A stretch of 64,000 nucleotides of DNA from Pseudomonas cedrina subsp. cedrina (GTDB lineage Bacteria; Pseudomonadota; Gammaproteobacteria; Pseudomonadales; Pseudomonadaceae): the NCBI RefSeq assembly GCF_001983175.1, contig NZ_MNPW01000002.1, positions 124,001 to 188,000 on the forward strand, given 5' to 3'. This document shows positions 1-7,997 of the stretch, piece after piece. The notes beneath the pieces were generated by a model. That model saw nothing but the letters and a program-made list of their open reading frames with translations. It made no database searches and was not told the origin of the DNA. Position numbers and translations under genes: made by a program. The stretch's first letter is position 1. Each line of letters opens with the position of its first letter.

Positions 1-1540
1 CCGGAATGCCGGAGCGCACGCGCAGGGCGTCCTCCAGGTCCATGGCGGTTTCGGCGTGGGCGCAGATCACCAGCACCTTGGTGCGCTTGAGCATCTTCAA
101 CTGGTCGATCAGCCACTCGACCCGTGGGTCGAAGCGCCACCAGCGATTCTCTTCTTCGATATCCGGCTGCGACTGGAAGCTGACTTCCGGATACAGCTCG
201 GCGTGTTCGCCGAGCGGCAATTCCAGGTATTCGTCCGGGTTCGGCAGCGGGTAGGCGTGCAGCTTGCGCTCGGGGAAGCCTTGCACGGCGGCGCGGGTAT
301 TGCGGAACAGCACGCGGCCGGTACCATGGCGGTCGAGCAGCTCGCGGACCAGGCGTGCGCTGGCTTCGGTATCGCCATCGTTGACGGCGGTGAGCAGGGC
401 TTCACCTTCGTTGCCGAGGAAACCCTGGATGGTCTTGTGCGCGGCGGGCGACAAGCGGCCTTTGTCCAACAGCTCCTGCACGGCTTCGGCCACCGGGCGA
501 TAGTTCTCGCTTTCGGCGCGGAAGGCTTGCAGGTCGTGGAAGCGGTTCGGGTCCAGCAGGCGCAGGCGTGCGAAGTGGCTGTCCTGGCCCAGTTGTTCCG
601 GGGTGGCGGTGAGCAGCAGCACGCCGGGGATCACTTCGGCCAGTTGCTCGACCAGCGAATACTGCGCACTGGCTTTGTCTTCATGCCACACCAAATGGTG
701 GGCTTCGTCGACAACCAACAGGTCCCAACCCGCGGCAAACAGCGCGTCCTGGGCCTTCTCGTCGTCCACCAGCCATTCCAGCGCAACCAAGGCGAGCTGG
801 GTGTCTTCGAACGGGTTGGTGGCATCGCTCTCGATAAAACGTTCTTCGTCGAACAGCGCAACCTGCAGGTTGAAACGGCGGCGCATTTCCACCAGCCATT
901 GGTGCTGCAGGTTTTCCGGAACCAGGATCAGCACGCGGTTGGCGCGGCCCGACAGCAGCTGGCGATGGATCACCAGGCCGGCTTCGATGGTCTTGCCCAG
1001 GCCCACTTCGTCGGCCAGCAGTACCCGTGGTGCGATACGGTCAGCGACTTCGCGGGCAATATGCAATTGGTGCGCGATGGGCTGCGCACGCACGCCGCCC
1101 AGGCCCCACAACGCGGACTGCAACTGGCGGCTGGTGTGTTCCAAGGTGTGGTAGCGCAGCGAGAACCAGGCCAGCGGGTCGATCTGCCCGGCGAACAGGC
1201 GGTCGCTGGCCAGGCGGAACTGGATGAAGTTGGAGAGTTGGGTTTCCGGCAGGGTGACCTGTTCGTTCTGCCCATTGAGGCCGTGGTAAACCAGCAGGCC
1301 GTCGACGTCGTCGACTTCCTGCACGGTCATCTTCCAGCCTTCGAAATGGGTGATGCTGTCACCTGGCGAAAACCTCACGCGGGTGAGGGGCGCATTCCGT
1401 AGCGCATACTGGCGAGTGTCGCCAGTGGCCGGATAGAGCACGGTCAACAAGCGGCCGTCCTGTGCCAGAACGGTGCCTAACCCCAGCTCCGCTTCGCTGT
1501 CACTAATCCAGCGTTGCCCCGGTTGATACTGCTGCGCCAT
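1..1540 (-). CDS. rapA: RNA polymerase-associated ATPase RapA (HepA), 3' part cut by window edge
   Basis: SWI2/SNF2-type ATPase that binds core RNA polymerase and helps recycle it after transcription. The ATG is at 1538-1540 (complement) and about 513 N-terminal residues are present, roughly half of the usual ~950. The N-terminus ([11 protein letters not shown]) is the RapA N-terminal domain. The Walker A segment [10 protein letters not shown] lies near residues 175-184 and the Walker B/DEAH box (VVDEAHH) near residue 280, followed by [10 protein letters not shown]. The frame runs open to base 1, so the helicase C-terminal domain is outside the window. In P. aeruginosa the homologue is hepA, next to the phrS locus, as here. 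Confidence 0.95.
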   Translation of the reverse strand, partial: MAQQYQPGQRWISDSEAELGLGTVLAQDGRLLTVLYPATGDTRQYALRNAPLTRVRFSPGDSITHFEGWKMTVQEVDDVDGLLVYHGLNGQNEQVTLPETQLSNFIQFRLASDRLFAGQIDPLAWFSLRYHTLEHTSRQLQSALWGLGGVRAQPIAHQLHIAREVADRIAPRVLLADEVGLGKTIEAGLVIHRQLLSGRANRVLILVPENLQHQWLVEMRRRFNLQVALFDEERFIESDATNPFEDTQLALVALEWLVDDEKAQDALFAAGWDLLVVDEAHHLVWHEDKASAQYSLVEQLAEVIPGVLLLTATPEQLGQDSHFARLRLLDPNRFHDLQAFRAESENYRPVAEAVQELLDKGRLSPAAHKTIQGFLGNEGEALLTAVNDGDTEASARLVRELLDRHGTGRVLFRNTRAAVQGFPERKLHAYPLPNPDEYLELPLGEHAELYPEVSFQSQPDIEEENRWWRFDPRVEWLIDQLKMLKRTKVLVICAHAETAMDLEDALRVRSGIP

Positions 1541-1759
1541 GCTGCCTGACTCCCGCCGTGAAAAAGCCGACTATGTTAACGGAACAAGGCCCCACGCCCA
1601 AGGACTCTGACAAAAACTACTGCCTTCGGGGCGCGTATGCAGCGGTGGATCGACGGGCGGCGGGCACTTGCGAGTGTCGACTGGGTCACAGCTTGGCAAG
1701 CCTGCGCTCAAGTCGCCCTGGCACCCGCCGACAGCCTGTTGATCAGGAGAATAACCATT

Positions 1760-2101
1760 ATGCTGCCACCCATGCTGCCCGTCAGCGTTGTGCCGGTCAC
1801 GTCACAACTTGATCCGGTGCGCCAGAAGCCGGATATCCCGCCGGTGGTGCCCGTTCAGCCGGGCTCCAACGAAAGCACCATTGACCTTAAGAAGGGCGAT
1901 GCCGAGACTTCTACGTTTTTGCTGCGCGAAGAACAGCGCCGCCAGCAGGAACAGCAGAAACGCCGGCGTGAAGCCGATGACGACCCGGAGCAGCACCTGG
2001 CTATTCCCGGGGATATGCTCAATGCCGACAATACCGTTCCGGTTATCCCCTTGATCGAAGACGCACCGCGCCAGGGCTTGTGGGTAGACGTCGAAGTTTA
2101 G
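1760..2101 (+). CDS. Conserved Pseudomonas hypothetical protein
   Basis: 113 residues starting MLPPMLPVSVVPV. The start at 1760 is chosen because AGGAGA sits about 10 bases upstream; longer in-frame starts lack a ribosome site. The protein is polar and low-complexity: a Pro-rich N-terminus, a charged Arg/Gln stretch near residues 58-72 (RRQQEQQKRRRE) that may form a coiled coil, and an acidic tail ending WVDVEV. There is no signal peptide or membrane segment. It lies divergent from rapA. No function is recognised; residues and codon use look genuinely coding. Confidence 0.75.
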   Translation: MLPPMLPVSVVPVTSQLDPVRQKPDIPPVVPVQPGSNESTIDLKKGDAETSTFLLREEQRRQQEQQKRRREADDDPEQHLAIPGDMLNADNTVPVIPLIEDAPRQGLWVDVEV

Positions 2102-2203
2102 TCGCACACAACGCCCTCACCTGCCTTTTGTCGCTCGCTGATTTGCCGTTGAACGGAGCAGGCCGCATTATTGGGCTATCTCCTCCACGACGTAAGCCAA
2201 GCC

Positions 2204-2365
2204 ATGAGTGAAGACGACAAGCTGATCGACCTGAATGCCGAACGCGCCAAGCGCGTGCATGACCTCAATGACAAACGCCTGAATGAAGTACGCCAGGCGT
2301 TTGAGCAGGCGATGCCGCTGGGCAAGGCGAAGAAGAAATCGAAGAACAAGCCAAAAAAGCGTTGA
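2204..2365 (+). CDS. Small basic hypothetical protein
   Basis: 53 residues, MSEDDKLIDLNAERAKRVHD, ending in a Lys-rich tail (KKKSKNKPKKR). A longer start at the TTG of 2171 is possible, but the shorter ATG start begins at the clearly protein-like part. Predicted helical, charged and cytoplasmic. It is followed directly by a palindrome at 2371-2390. Function unknown. Confidence 0.65.
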   Translation: MSEDDKLIDLNAERAKRVHDLNDKRLNEVRQAFEQAMPLGKAKKKSKNKPKKR

Positions 2366-2370
2366 AACAA

Positions 2371-2390
2371 CCTGCATCCCTTGATGCAGG
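2371..2390 (+). terminator. Perfect 8-bp hairpin after the small basic gene
   Basis: CCTGCATC-CCTT-GATGCAGG forms a perfect stem with a four-base loop six bases after the stop codon. No run of T follows, so termination activity is uncertain. Confidence 0.4.
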
Positions 2391-2429
2391 TCAGTTATTG
2401 CCCTTCTTTACGCCCTGTCGTGGGCGACA

Positions 2430-2443
2430 TTGACCCCGGTCAA
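2430..2443 (+). promoter_or_regulatory. ANR/FNR box upstream of phrS
   Basis: TTGAC-CCCG-GTCAA is a perfect dyad matching the ANR/FNR consensus TTGAT-N4-ATCAA apart from the inner base of each half. Its centre lies about 41.5 bases before the predicted transcript start near 2478, the class II activator position. A weak -10 (TAACTT) lies around 2466-2471. Confidence 0.75.
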
Positions 2444-2508
2444 TTTTCCAATCCGCCTTCTCTATTAACTTAGCCCTATCGCAACAGGGCAAGTGCAGGA
2501 GGCCGGTC

Positions 2509-2625
2509 ATGTTCATCGATAATGTGGTATTTGCCGGGGTGCTGACTGTAAGCCTCATGGTGTTGTTTTTTGTAGGATTTGGAATTTTTATCTGGAAAGA
2601 CGCGAACAAGCGTAAAAAACCTTAG
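2509..2625 (+). CDS. PhrS-encoded 38-residue membrane peptide
   Basis: A 38-codon frame within the phrS transcript: MFIDNVVFAGVLTVSLMV, one hydrophobic helix through about residue 29, then the basic tail KDANKRKKP. AGGAGG at 2497-2502 is an excellent ribosome site seven bases before the ATG. The topology suggests a single-span inner-membrane peptide with a cytoplasmic basic C-terminus. It matches the reading frame known inside P. aeruginosa PhrS in size and position; its own function is unknown. Confidence 0.75.
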   Translation: MFIDNVVFAGVLTVSLMVLFFVGFGIFIWKDANKRKKP

Positions 2626-2661
2626 GTTTTTCCAGGTTGCACGGGCACGCAAGGCATTTTG

Positions 2662-2685
2662 GGCGACTTCGGTCGCCTTTTTTTT
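2662..2685 (+). terminator. Intrinsic terminator of phrS
   Basis: GGCGAC-TTCG-GTCGCC with a UUCG tetraloop followed by eight T. A strong rho-independent terminator. Confidence 0.9.
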
Positions 2686-2715
2686 CGACTGCTATTTGAT
2701 AGATGAAAATCAAAG

Positions 2716-2987
2716 TGTGGGAGTCGGGCTTGCCCTAATGCCAGTCAGTTAAGGTTTTTCGTAGGAGCGAGGGGGGCGCCTAGCTCTTGCTCGCGAAGAA
2801 CTCACAGGCGCCGCGTTCACTCAGGAAATACGCGTTATCGTTGACGTTTTTCGCGAGCAAGCTCGCTCCTACAGAGGGCGATGTACGCTTAACTGACTGG
2901 CATTGGGGCTTGCCCGCGATAGCGGAGTGTCAGTGTATGAATGCAGTGGCCGACCCACCGTAATCGCAGGCAAGCCAGCTCCCACAT
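2716..2987. repeat. REPIN interrupted by an inserted element
   Basis: The outer parts are REP-like: GTGTGGGAGTCGGGCTTGCC on the left and GGCAAGCCAGCTCCCAC on the right, inverted with respect to each other. Between them lies a separate element (2736-2905) with its own inverted ends. Apart from these repeats and the flanking terminators, the stretch 2686-3016 shows no gene. Confidence 0.7.
2736..2905. mobile_element. MITE-like element with 17-bp perfect inverted ends
   Basis: The ends AATGCCAGTCAGTTAAG (2737-2753) and its exact reverse complement (2888-2904) bound about 170 bp. The sequence GGGCTTGCCC occurs immediately on each side (2726-2735 and 2906-2915), like a target-site duplication. 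Inside is a second inverted pair, GTAGGAGCGAG (2761-2771) and CTCGCTCCTAC (2862-2872), itself a REP-type sequence. No reading frame is present, so it would be non-autonomous. Confidence 0.6.
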
Positions 2988-3016
2988 TCTGACTGCGGTG
3001 CTTTTGAGACCGGCAT

Positions 3017-3054
3017 AAAAAAAGGTGCGACCCTCGCGGATCGCACCTTTTTTT
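3017..3054. terminator. Bidirectional terminator after pit
   Basis: A14-type hairpin with AAAAAAAGGTGCGA on one side and TCGCACCTTTTTTT on the other. The stem is flanked by A and T runs, so it can work on both strands; it lies just after the stop of the phosphate transporter. Confidence 0.85.
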
Positions 3055-3069
3055 GTTGCAGTCGGCTTA

Positions 3070-4545
3070 TCAGCTGCCGAGTGCCATCGACGCCAACCAG
3101 AACAACCCGGCCGACAGGGCCACGGTGGCGGGCAGGGTCAGCACCCAGGCCATCAGAATGGTCTTCACGGTGCCGCCTTGCAGGCCGCTCTTGTTCGCGA
3201 CCATGGTGCCGGCCACGCCCGAAGACAGCACGTGGGTAGTGGATACCGGCAGCGCGAAGATATTGGCAAAGCCAATCATGGTGGCGGTGGTGATCTGCGC
3301 CGACATGCCTTGGGCATAGGTCATGCCCTGCTTGCCGATCTTCTCGCCGATGGTCAGCACCACGCGCTTCCAGCCCACCATGGTGCCCAGGCCCAAGGCC
3401 AGTGCGACGGCGAGGATCACCCAGAACGGTGCGTATTCGGTGGTGGCGGTCAGGTCTTTGCGCAGCTTGTCGAGGTCGGACTTTTCACGTGCCGGCAAGC
3501 CTGGCAGTTTGCCGACTTTTTTCGCGGTGTCGTCGAGGCAGAGCAGGTAGCGACGCACTTCGATGCGATGATCGGCCGTCAGCGAATGGTAGTCGGAGAC
3601 GCCTTTCAAGGTGCCCAGCAGTGCGTTGATGGTCGGTTCGGTCTGTTGCGGGTTGCAACGGAACTTGCCCGGCAGATCGTCCTTTACGCTCTTGCCCAGG
3701 GACAGGAACTCACCGAGGGTCTCGTGGTTGCGCTGGTAGAACTGGTTCAAATGCAAGGTGGCGTCGCGGGTACGTTCGATCTGGTAGGTGGTGCTGCCCA
3801 GGTCGAGTACGAACTGCGCCGGCACGATACCGATCAGCACCAGCATGATCAGGCCGATGCCTTTCTGGCCATCATTGGAGCCGTGCACGAAACTCACGGC
3901 CATGGCGGAAATCACCAGCACCAGGCGGTTCCAGAACGGCGGGTGTTTCTTGTCGTCGAGCTTGCGGCGCTGGTCCGGGGTCTTGTGCATCTTCGACAAC
4001 GGGCGCCACCACTTCAGGCCGAGCAGCACCAGGGCAGCGACCAGGAAGCCGGCCATTGGCGAGAACACCAGGGAGGCGCCGATATCCACCGCTTTCTGCC
4101 AGTTCACACCGTCAGCCAGGGGGATGTCGTTGATCAAGGCGTTGGCCAGGCCGACACCGAGGATCGAGCCGATCAAGGTGTGGGAGCTGGAGGCGGGGAT
4201 ACCGAAGTACCAGGTGCCGAGGTTCCAGGTGATCGCCGCCGCCAATAACGAGAACACCATCGCCAGGCCATGGCCGGTGTTCACATTGATCAGCAACTCC
4301 ACCGGCAGCAAGTGCACGATGGCGTAGGCGACACCGACACCACCGAGCAACACGCCGAGGAAGTTGAACACCCCGGAGAAGAACACGGCCAGGTGCGGCG
4401 GCATGGCTTTGGTATAGATGACTGTGGCCACCGCGTTAGCGGTGTCATGAAAGCCATTGATGAACTCGAAGGCGAGGACAAAGGCCAGGGCGAGCAACAG
4501 GCTCACTAGAACCCACGCATCCAGTCCGCTGAATAAATCGATCAT
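3070..4545 (-). CDS. pit: Low-affinity inorganic phosphate transporter (PiT family)
   Basis: 491-residue inner-membrane permease moving phosphate, probably as metal-phosphate with protons. The PiT signature is in the N-terminal half (EFINGFHDTANAVATVIYTK, near residues 27-46) and its inverted copy in the second half (SFVHGSNDGQKGIGLIML). Many hydrophobic segments are interrupted by a polar loop of about 100 residues in the centre, typical of the PitA/PitB type. No good Shine-Dalgarno is seen before the ATG. A Pho box lies 190 bp upstream but points the other way. Confidence 0.92.
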   Translation of the reverse strand: MIDLFSGLDAWVLVSLLLALAFVLAFEFINGFHDTANAVATVIYTKAMPPHLAVFFSGVFNFLGVLLGGVGVAYAIVHLLPVELLINVNTGHGLAMVFSLLAAAITWNLGTWYFGIPASSSHTLIGSILGVGLANALINDIPLADGVNWQKAVDIGASLVFSPMAGFLVAALVLLGLKWWRPLSKMHKTPDQRRKLDDKKHPPFWNRLVLVISAMAVSFVHGSNDGQKGIGLIMLVLIGIVPAQFVLDLGSTTYQIERTRDATLHLNQFYQRNHETLGEFLSLGKSVKDDLPGKFRCNPQQTEPTINALLGTLKGVSDYHSLTADHRIEVRRYLLCLDDTAKKVGKLPGLPAREKSDLDKLRKDLTATTEYAPFWVILAVALALGLGTMVGWKRVVLTIGEKIGKQGMTYAQGMSAQITTATMIGFANIFALPVSTTHVLSSGVAGTMVANKSGLQGGTVKTILMAWVLTLPATVALSAGLFWLASMALGS

Positions 4546-4858
4546 GAAGGTTTTCTGACCCGGTCGTAAGGGGGCGCGATTATGCCAGAAAACCTCGGTA
4601 ATCGATGCACTAGCTGCTCATCGGTCACAATCTTCCCGGAAAAAAACACTGGCATCGGGGCGCATCCCAGGGTTTACGGGGCTTTGGCAAGTCTTTGATT
4701 TATAAAGCGCAGGCTGCTTGCGGCGGGGTATTGTCACAAAACTGTCACCCCTGAAACATTTGTATGAAATTTTACCGCTGATGGTGCGATGCAAGCTGGC
4801 CGGATGCTAGCTATGCGCCAGCAGCCGGAGCCGAACCTGAGATTCAAACCCAATCCGC
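4546..4858. other. Gap without a supported gene
   Basis: Holds a possible pit promoter (CATAAT on the minus strand near 4580) and the Pho box at 4731. A 21-codon frame at 4813 (plus strand) has no ribosome site and no supporting feature. An imperfect hairpin (CCGGATGCT with AGCAGCCGG, near 4800-4835) is visible. No convincing terminator was found on the plus strand. Confidence 0.5.
4731..4759 (+). promoter_or_regulatory. Pho box on the plus strand
   Basis: TTGTCAC-aaaa-CTGTCAC (4731-4748) fits the PhoB consensus of two CTGTCAT repeats with 4-base spacing; a third weaker copy (GAAACAT) follows at 4753-4759 in the same 11-base phase. A -10-like TATGAA sits at 4763-4768, the expected distance. 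The orientation is rightward, whereas both neighbouring genes are on the minus strand, so the target is unclear. Confidence 0.65.
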
Positions 4859-5059
4859 TTATGGCTCTTCGGTCTTGAGTTCCTGTTCGATTTTTTGGAT
4901 TTCCTGGGCAAATGCCTGGTCGAGGAGGCTGGCTCGCTTGCGCCATGGCTTGCGTTCAGGTTCAGGCTGGGCGGCGTAGGTGGTGACTTCCCCGCCGTAA
5001 ACGTCCTTGTAACGTTGCTCCTGGCGCTCGAGTTCTGCGCGCAGTTCATCTTTCGTCAC
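4859..5059 (-). CDS. Small charged hypothetical protein
   Basis: 66 residues if started at the GTG of 5057-5059 ([20 protein letters not shown]), with a weak AGGT upstream; an 88-residue version would include unlikely leader sequence. Nearly all residues are charged and helical, ending [11 protein letters not shown]. No known domain. It is transcribed towards pit, perhaps from TATAAT at 5293-5298 with a leader of about 225 bases. Confidence 0.65.
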   Translation of the reverse strand: MTKDELRAELERQEQRYKDVYGGEVTTYAAQPEPERKPWRKRASLLDQAFAQEIQKIEQELKTEEP

Positions 5060-5482
5060 ATTGTTACCTAATTGAGTTGAGTGTAAATACGTTGCAGCGT
5101 TGTGCCGGAATGCGCCCTCGGGCATTTCAAAGTTGAACTGCAGAAACGTTCAAGTTTGGAGCAGGCAAAGGCAGCCACTTATTGAGTGCCGTGATTCCAG
5201 GCAGTAGTTCCGATAGGCAACGCACGGCTCGTGCATTACCTGGCGAGATCCGGTTCCGATGATCAAACCGGGTGGACCCGCGCATAGCGTGCATTATAGC
5301 GGCGCATTTGAATAACACTATCTGTATAAAGTTAAAAACAGTCAACTTGTGTGAGCATTGCGTTACGCGCGCCTGTGGGTGATTGCGGGGTTTGCGACCT
5401 CATAAAATGCAAGCAAACTTCAGCCGTTAATCAAGCCGTTATTTGCACAGTACGGTACGCCCGCGGTTGGCAGCGCAAATTG
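5060..5482. other. Non-coding stretch with strong RNA-like secondary structure
   Basis: On the minus strand, 5241-5215 can fold into a 12-bp helix (AGGUAAUGCACG with CGUGCGUUGCCU, using two G-U pairs) closed by the loop AGC. A 6-bp CCGGUU/AACCGG stem (5250-5255 with 5266-5271) adjoins it. A perfect TATAAT at 5293-5298 (minus strand) would start a transcript through both. It may be a structured leader of the 66-residue gene or a separate small RNA. A 72-codon frame here has no ribosome site. Confidence 0.4.
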
Positions 5483-5510
5483 CGATAATCGAATGTTCGT
5501 CCGATAATCG
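5483..5510. promoter_or_regulatory. Two PcaR-type boxes upstream of pcaR
   Basis: CGATAATCG occurs twice (5483-5491 and 5502-5510), start to start 19 bases. P. putida PcaR is known to bind GTTCGATAATCGCAC-like sites. The same 19-base spacing is found upstream of pcaI, supporting autoregulation of pcaR by its product. Confidence 0.75.
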
Positions 5511-5609
5511 CCCAACGTTGTCGGCGCTGCCTTGTGCATCCAGGCCGACGCGGCTTGTAATACCCGCCAAACCTTCCCTGCGGTTGACAATAAGACAAAG
5601 GATCCCGAC

Positions 5610-6452
5610 ATGAACGATCAATTGCGCAACTCTTTCGCGTCAGTGGCGCCACCGATCGTCGCTTCCCCGGCCAAGCGTATCCAGGCATTTACCGGTGATC
5701 CCGACTTCATGACCTCTCTGGCCCGTGGCCTGGCTGTGGTGCAGGCCTTCCAGGAACGCAAGCGCCACCTCACCATCGCCCAGATCAGCCACCGTACGGA
5801 AATCCCCCGCGCCGCCGTGCGCCGTTGCCTGCATACCTTGATCAAGCTCGGCTATGCCACCACTGACGGGCGTACCTATTCGCTGTTGCCCAAGGTCCTG
5901 ACCCTTGGGCATGCGTACCTGTCGTCCACGCCACTGGCGGTGTCGGCCCAACCTTACCTGGACCGCATGAGCGAGCAGCTCCATGAAGCGTGCAACATGG
6001 CCACCCTCGAAGGCGACGACATCCTGTACATCGCCCGTTCGGCCACCACCCAGCGCCTGATTTCCGTGGACCTGTCGGTGGGCGGGCGGTTACCCGCCTA
6101 TTGCACCTCCATGGGCCGCATTTTGCTTGCAGCGCTGGATGATGCCTCGCTGCAGGATTACCTCGACCACGCCGACCTGCAAACCAAGACGAGCCGCACC
6201 CTCACGACGCCCGAGGCGCTGTTCGAATGCCTGCAACAGGTGCGCGGGCAGGGCTGGTGCATCGTCGACCAGGAGCTCGAGCAAGGCCTGCGCTCCATTG
6301 CCGTGCCGGTGTATGACGCGTCGGGCCAGGTGCTGGCCGCGCTGAACGTCAGCACCCACGCCGCACGGGTCAGCCGCAGCGAACTGGAGCAGCGCTTCCT
6401 GCCGAGCATGCTCAGTGCCAGCCGCGAGCTGAGTGCGCAGCTGTTCGCCTAA
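5610..6452 (+). CDS. pcaR: IclR-family regulator of protocatechuate catabolism PcaR
   Basis: 280-residue transcription factor that responds to beta-ketoadipate and controls pca genes. The start at 5610 has AAGGA about ten bases upstream. An N-terminal winged helix-turn-helix (residues about 33-95: FMTSLARGLAVVQAF, then RTEIPRAAVRRCLHTLIKLG) is followed by the IclR effector-binding domain (LHEACNMATLEGDDILYIAR; YCTSMGRILLAAL). Position at the head of the pca cluster and the boxes upstream fit PcaR; P. putida PcaR is of similar length. Confidence 0.93.
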   Translation: MNDQLRNSFASVAPPIVASPAKRIQAFTGDPDFMTSLARGLAVVQAFQERKRHLTIAQISHRTEIPRAAVRRCLHTLIKLGYATTDGRTYSLLPKVLTLGHAYLSSTPLAVSAQPYLDRMSEQLHEACNMATLEGDDILYIARSATTQRLISVDLSVGGRLPAYCTSMGRILLAALDDASLQDYLDHADLQTKTSRTLTTPEALFECLQQVRGQGWCIVDQELEQGLRSIAVPVYDASGQVLAALNVSTHAARVSRSELEQRFLPSMLSASRELSAQLFA

Positions 6453-6488
6453 GCTGTTCGGTGACCGCACAGATCCTGGTCTGATCAA

Positions 6489-6517
6489 TTGACGGTGTTT
6501 CCCCTGGCTTATTAATG
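6489..6517 (+). promoter_or_regulatory. Candidate sigma-70 promoter of pcaK
   Basis: TTGACG at 6489-6494, a 17-base spacer and TTAATG at 6512-6517 in the 147-base gap between pcaR and pcaK. No PcaR-type CGATAATCG box is visible here. Confidence 0.4.
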
Positions 6518-6599
6518 TGCGGCAGCGCTGTGAGCGCCACCAAAATAATAAACGACGTCCCCAGGCCGTCAGCCCGCCATCGGTGTGGAAATAAAAATA

Positions 6600-7940
6600 A
6601 TGAATCAGCCCTCTGTCGGCACCCCGCTGGACGTCCAGTCCTTCATCAACGCCCAACCATTGTCACGTTACCAGTGGCGCGTGGTGGTCCTGTGTTTCCT
6701 GATTGTATTCCTCGATGGCCTCGACACTGCCGCCATGGGCTTCATCGCGCCGGCGCTGTCCCAGGACTGGGGCATCGACCGCGCCAGCCTTGGCCCGGTG
6801 ATGAGCGCCGCGTTGATCGGCATGGTCTTCGGCGCACTGGGCTCCGGCCCGCTGGCGGATCGCTTCGGGCGCAAAGGGGTGCTGGTAGGCGCGGTGCTGG
6901 TGTTTGGCGCGTTCAGCCTGGCGTCTGCCTACAGCAGCAATGTCGACCAGTTGCTGGTGCTGCGCTTCCTGACCGGGCTGGGCCTGGGGGCCGGCATGCC
7001 GAACGCGACGACGCTGCTGTCTGAATACACGCCCGAGCGCCACAAGTCGTTGCTGGTGACGAGCATGTTCTGCGGCTTCAACCTGGGCATGGCCGGCGGC
7101 GGGTTTATTTCCGCCAAGCTGATCCCGGCGTTCGGCTGGCACAGCCTGCTGCTGATCGGCGGCATCCTGCCGTTGATCCTGGCGCTGGTACTGCTGGTGT
7201 GGCTGCCGGAATCGGCGCGTTACCTGGTGGTGCGCAATCGGGGTAGCGACAAGGTGCGCAAGGCCTTGTCACCCATCGAACCGACCATCGTGGCCCAGGC
7301 CACCGGCTTCAGCGTGCCCGAGCAAAAAACCGTCAAGGCCCGCAATGTGTTCGCGGTGATCTTCTCCGGTACCTACAGCGCCGGCACCTTATTGCTGTGG
7401 CTGACTTATTTCATGGGCCTGGTGATTGTGTACCTGCTCACCAGTTGGCTCCCAACGCTGATGCGCGACAGCGGTGCCAGCATGGAGCAGGCCGCGTTTA
7501 TCGGCGCGTTGTTTCAGTTTGGCGGCGTCTTGAGCGCGGTGGGGGTGGGCTGGGCGATGGATCGGTTCAACCCCCACAAAGTCATCGGTACTTTCTACCT
7601 GTTGGCCGGGGTGTTTGCCTATGCGGTCGGGCAGAGCCTGGGCAATATCACCGTGCTCGCAACCTTGGTGCTGATCGCCGGGATGTGCGTCAACGGCGCG
7701 CAATCGGCCATGCCGTCCCTGGCTGCACGCTTCTACCCGACGCAGGGTCGCGCCACCGGCGTGTCATGGATGCTCGGCATCGGCCGTTTCGGCGCAATCC
7801 TCGGTGCGTGGATGGGCGCCACCTTGCTGGGCCTGGGCTGGAACTTCGAGCAGGTACTCACGGCGTTGGTGATACCGGCGGCGTTGGCGACGGCAGCAGT
7901 CGTCATCAAAGGCATGGTCAGCCACGCCGATGCCACCTGA
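6600..7940 (+). CDS. pcaK: 4-hydroxybenzoate/protocatechuate transporter PcaK (MFS, AAHS family)
   Basis: 446-residue major facilitator importing aromatic acids with protons; in P. putida it also mediates chemotaxis. The ATG at 6600 is preferred to an upstream GTG at 6585, whose sequence GTGGA may serve as the ribosome site. Features: the first helix motif FLDGLDTAAMGFIAPAL, with the Asp residues typical of aromatic acid symporters; the loop 2-3 motif GPLADRFGRKGVLV (near residues 83-96); and the central WLPESARYLV. Twelve membrane segments are expected. It lies between pcaR and pcaI, consistent with PcaK (448 residues in P. putida). Confidence 0.92.
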   Translation: MNQPSVGTPLDVQSFINAQPLSRYQWRVVVLCFLIVFLDGLDTAAMGFIAPALSQDWGIDRASLGPVMSAALIGMVFGALGSGPLADRFGRKGVLVGAVLVFGAFSLASAYSSNVDQLLVLRFLTGLGLGAGMPNATTLLSEYTPERHKSLLVTSMFCGFNLGMAGGGFISAKLIPAFGWHSLLLIGGILPLILALVLLVWLPESARYLVVRNRGSDKVRKALSPIEPTIVAQATGFSVPEQKTVKARNVFAVIFSGTYSAGTLLLWLTYFMGLVIVYLLTSWLPTLMRDSGASMEQAAFIGALFQFGGVLSAVGVGWAMDRFNPHKVIGTFYLLAGVFAYAVGQSLGNITVLATLVLIAGMCVNGAQSAMPSLAARFYPTQGRATGVSWMLGIGRFGAILGAWMGATLLGLGWNFEQVLTALVIPAALATAAVVIKGMVSHADAT

Positions 7941-7941
7941 G

Positions 7942-7963
7942 GCAAGCCAGCTCCCACATTGAC
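7942..7963. repeat. Solitary REP half-element
   Basis: GGCAAGCCAGCTCCCACATT directly after the pcaK stop codon. It is one arm of the REPIN seen elsewhere in the window, here without an inverted partner. Confidence 0.7.
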
Positions 7964-7997
7964 CGAGTGGGGCTGAATGATAGCCAGACAACAATTG

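Larger units (their letters stand above)
2478..2685 (+). ncRNA. phrS: PhrS-like dual-function small RNA
   Basis: A transcript of about 208 bases is delimited by an ANR box with class II spacing and an intrinsic terminator at 2662-2685. P. aeruginosa PhrS is about 212 nt, is ANR-dependent, contains a short reading frame (about 37 codons) and maps close to hepA/rapA; all four features are reproduced here. PhrS there opens the pqsR leader, a quinolone-signal function that most P. fluorescens lack, so its mRNA targets here are likely different. The exact 5' end is inferred from the box spacing. Confidence 0.75.

Noticed and set aside
56..1402. 448-codon open frame opposite rapA
   Set aside because: Antisense shadow; composition rich in Gln, Val and His without motifs.
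2700..3016. CRISPR-like array
   Set aside because: Repeats here are inverted palindromes in pairs, not regularly spaced direct repeats; no cas genes in the window.
5127..5345. 72-codon frame between the 66-residue gene and pcaR
   Set aside because: No ribosome site, low hydrophobic consistency, and it covers the predicted RNA stems and -10 element.
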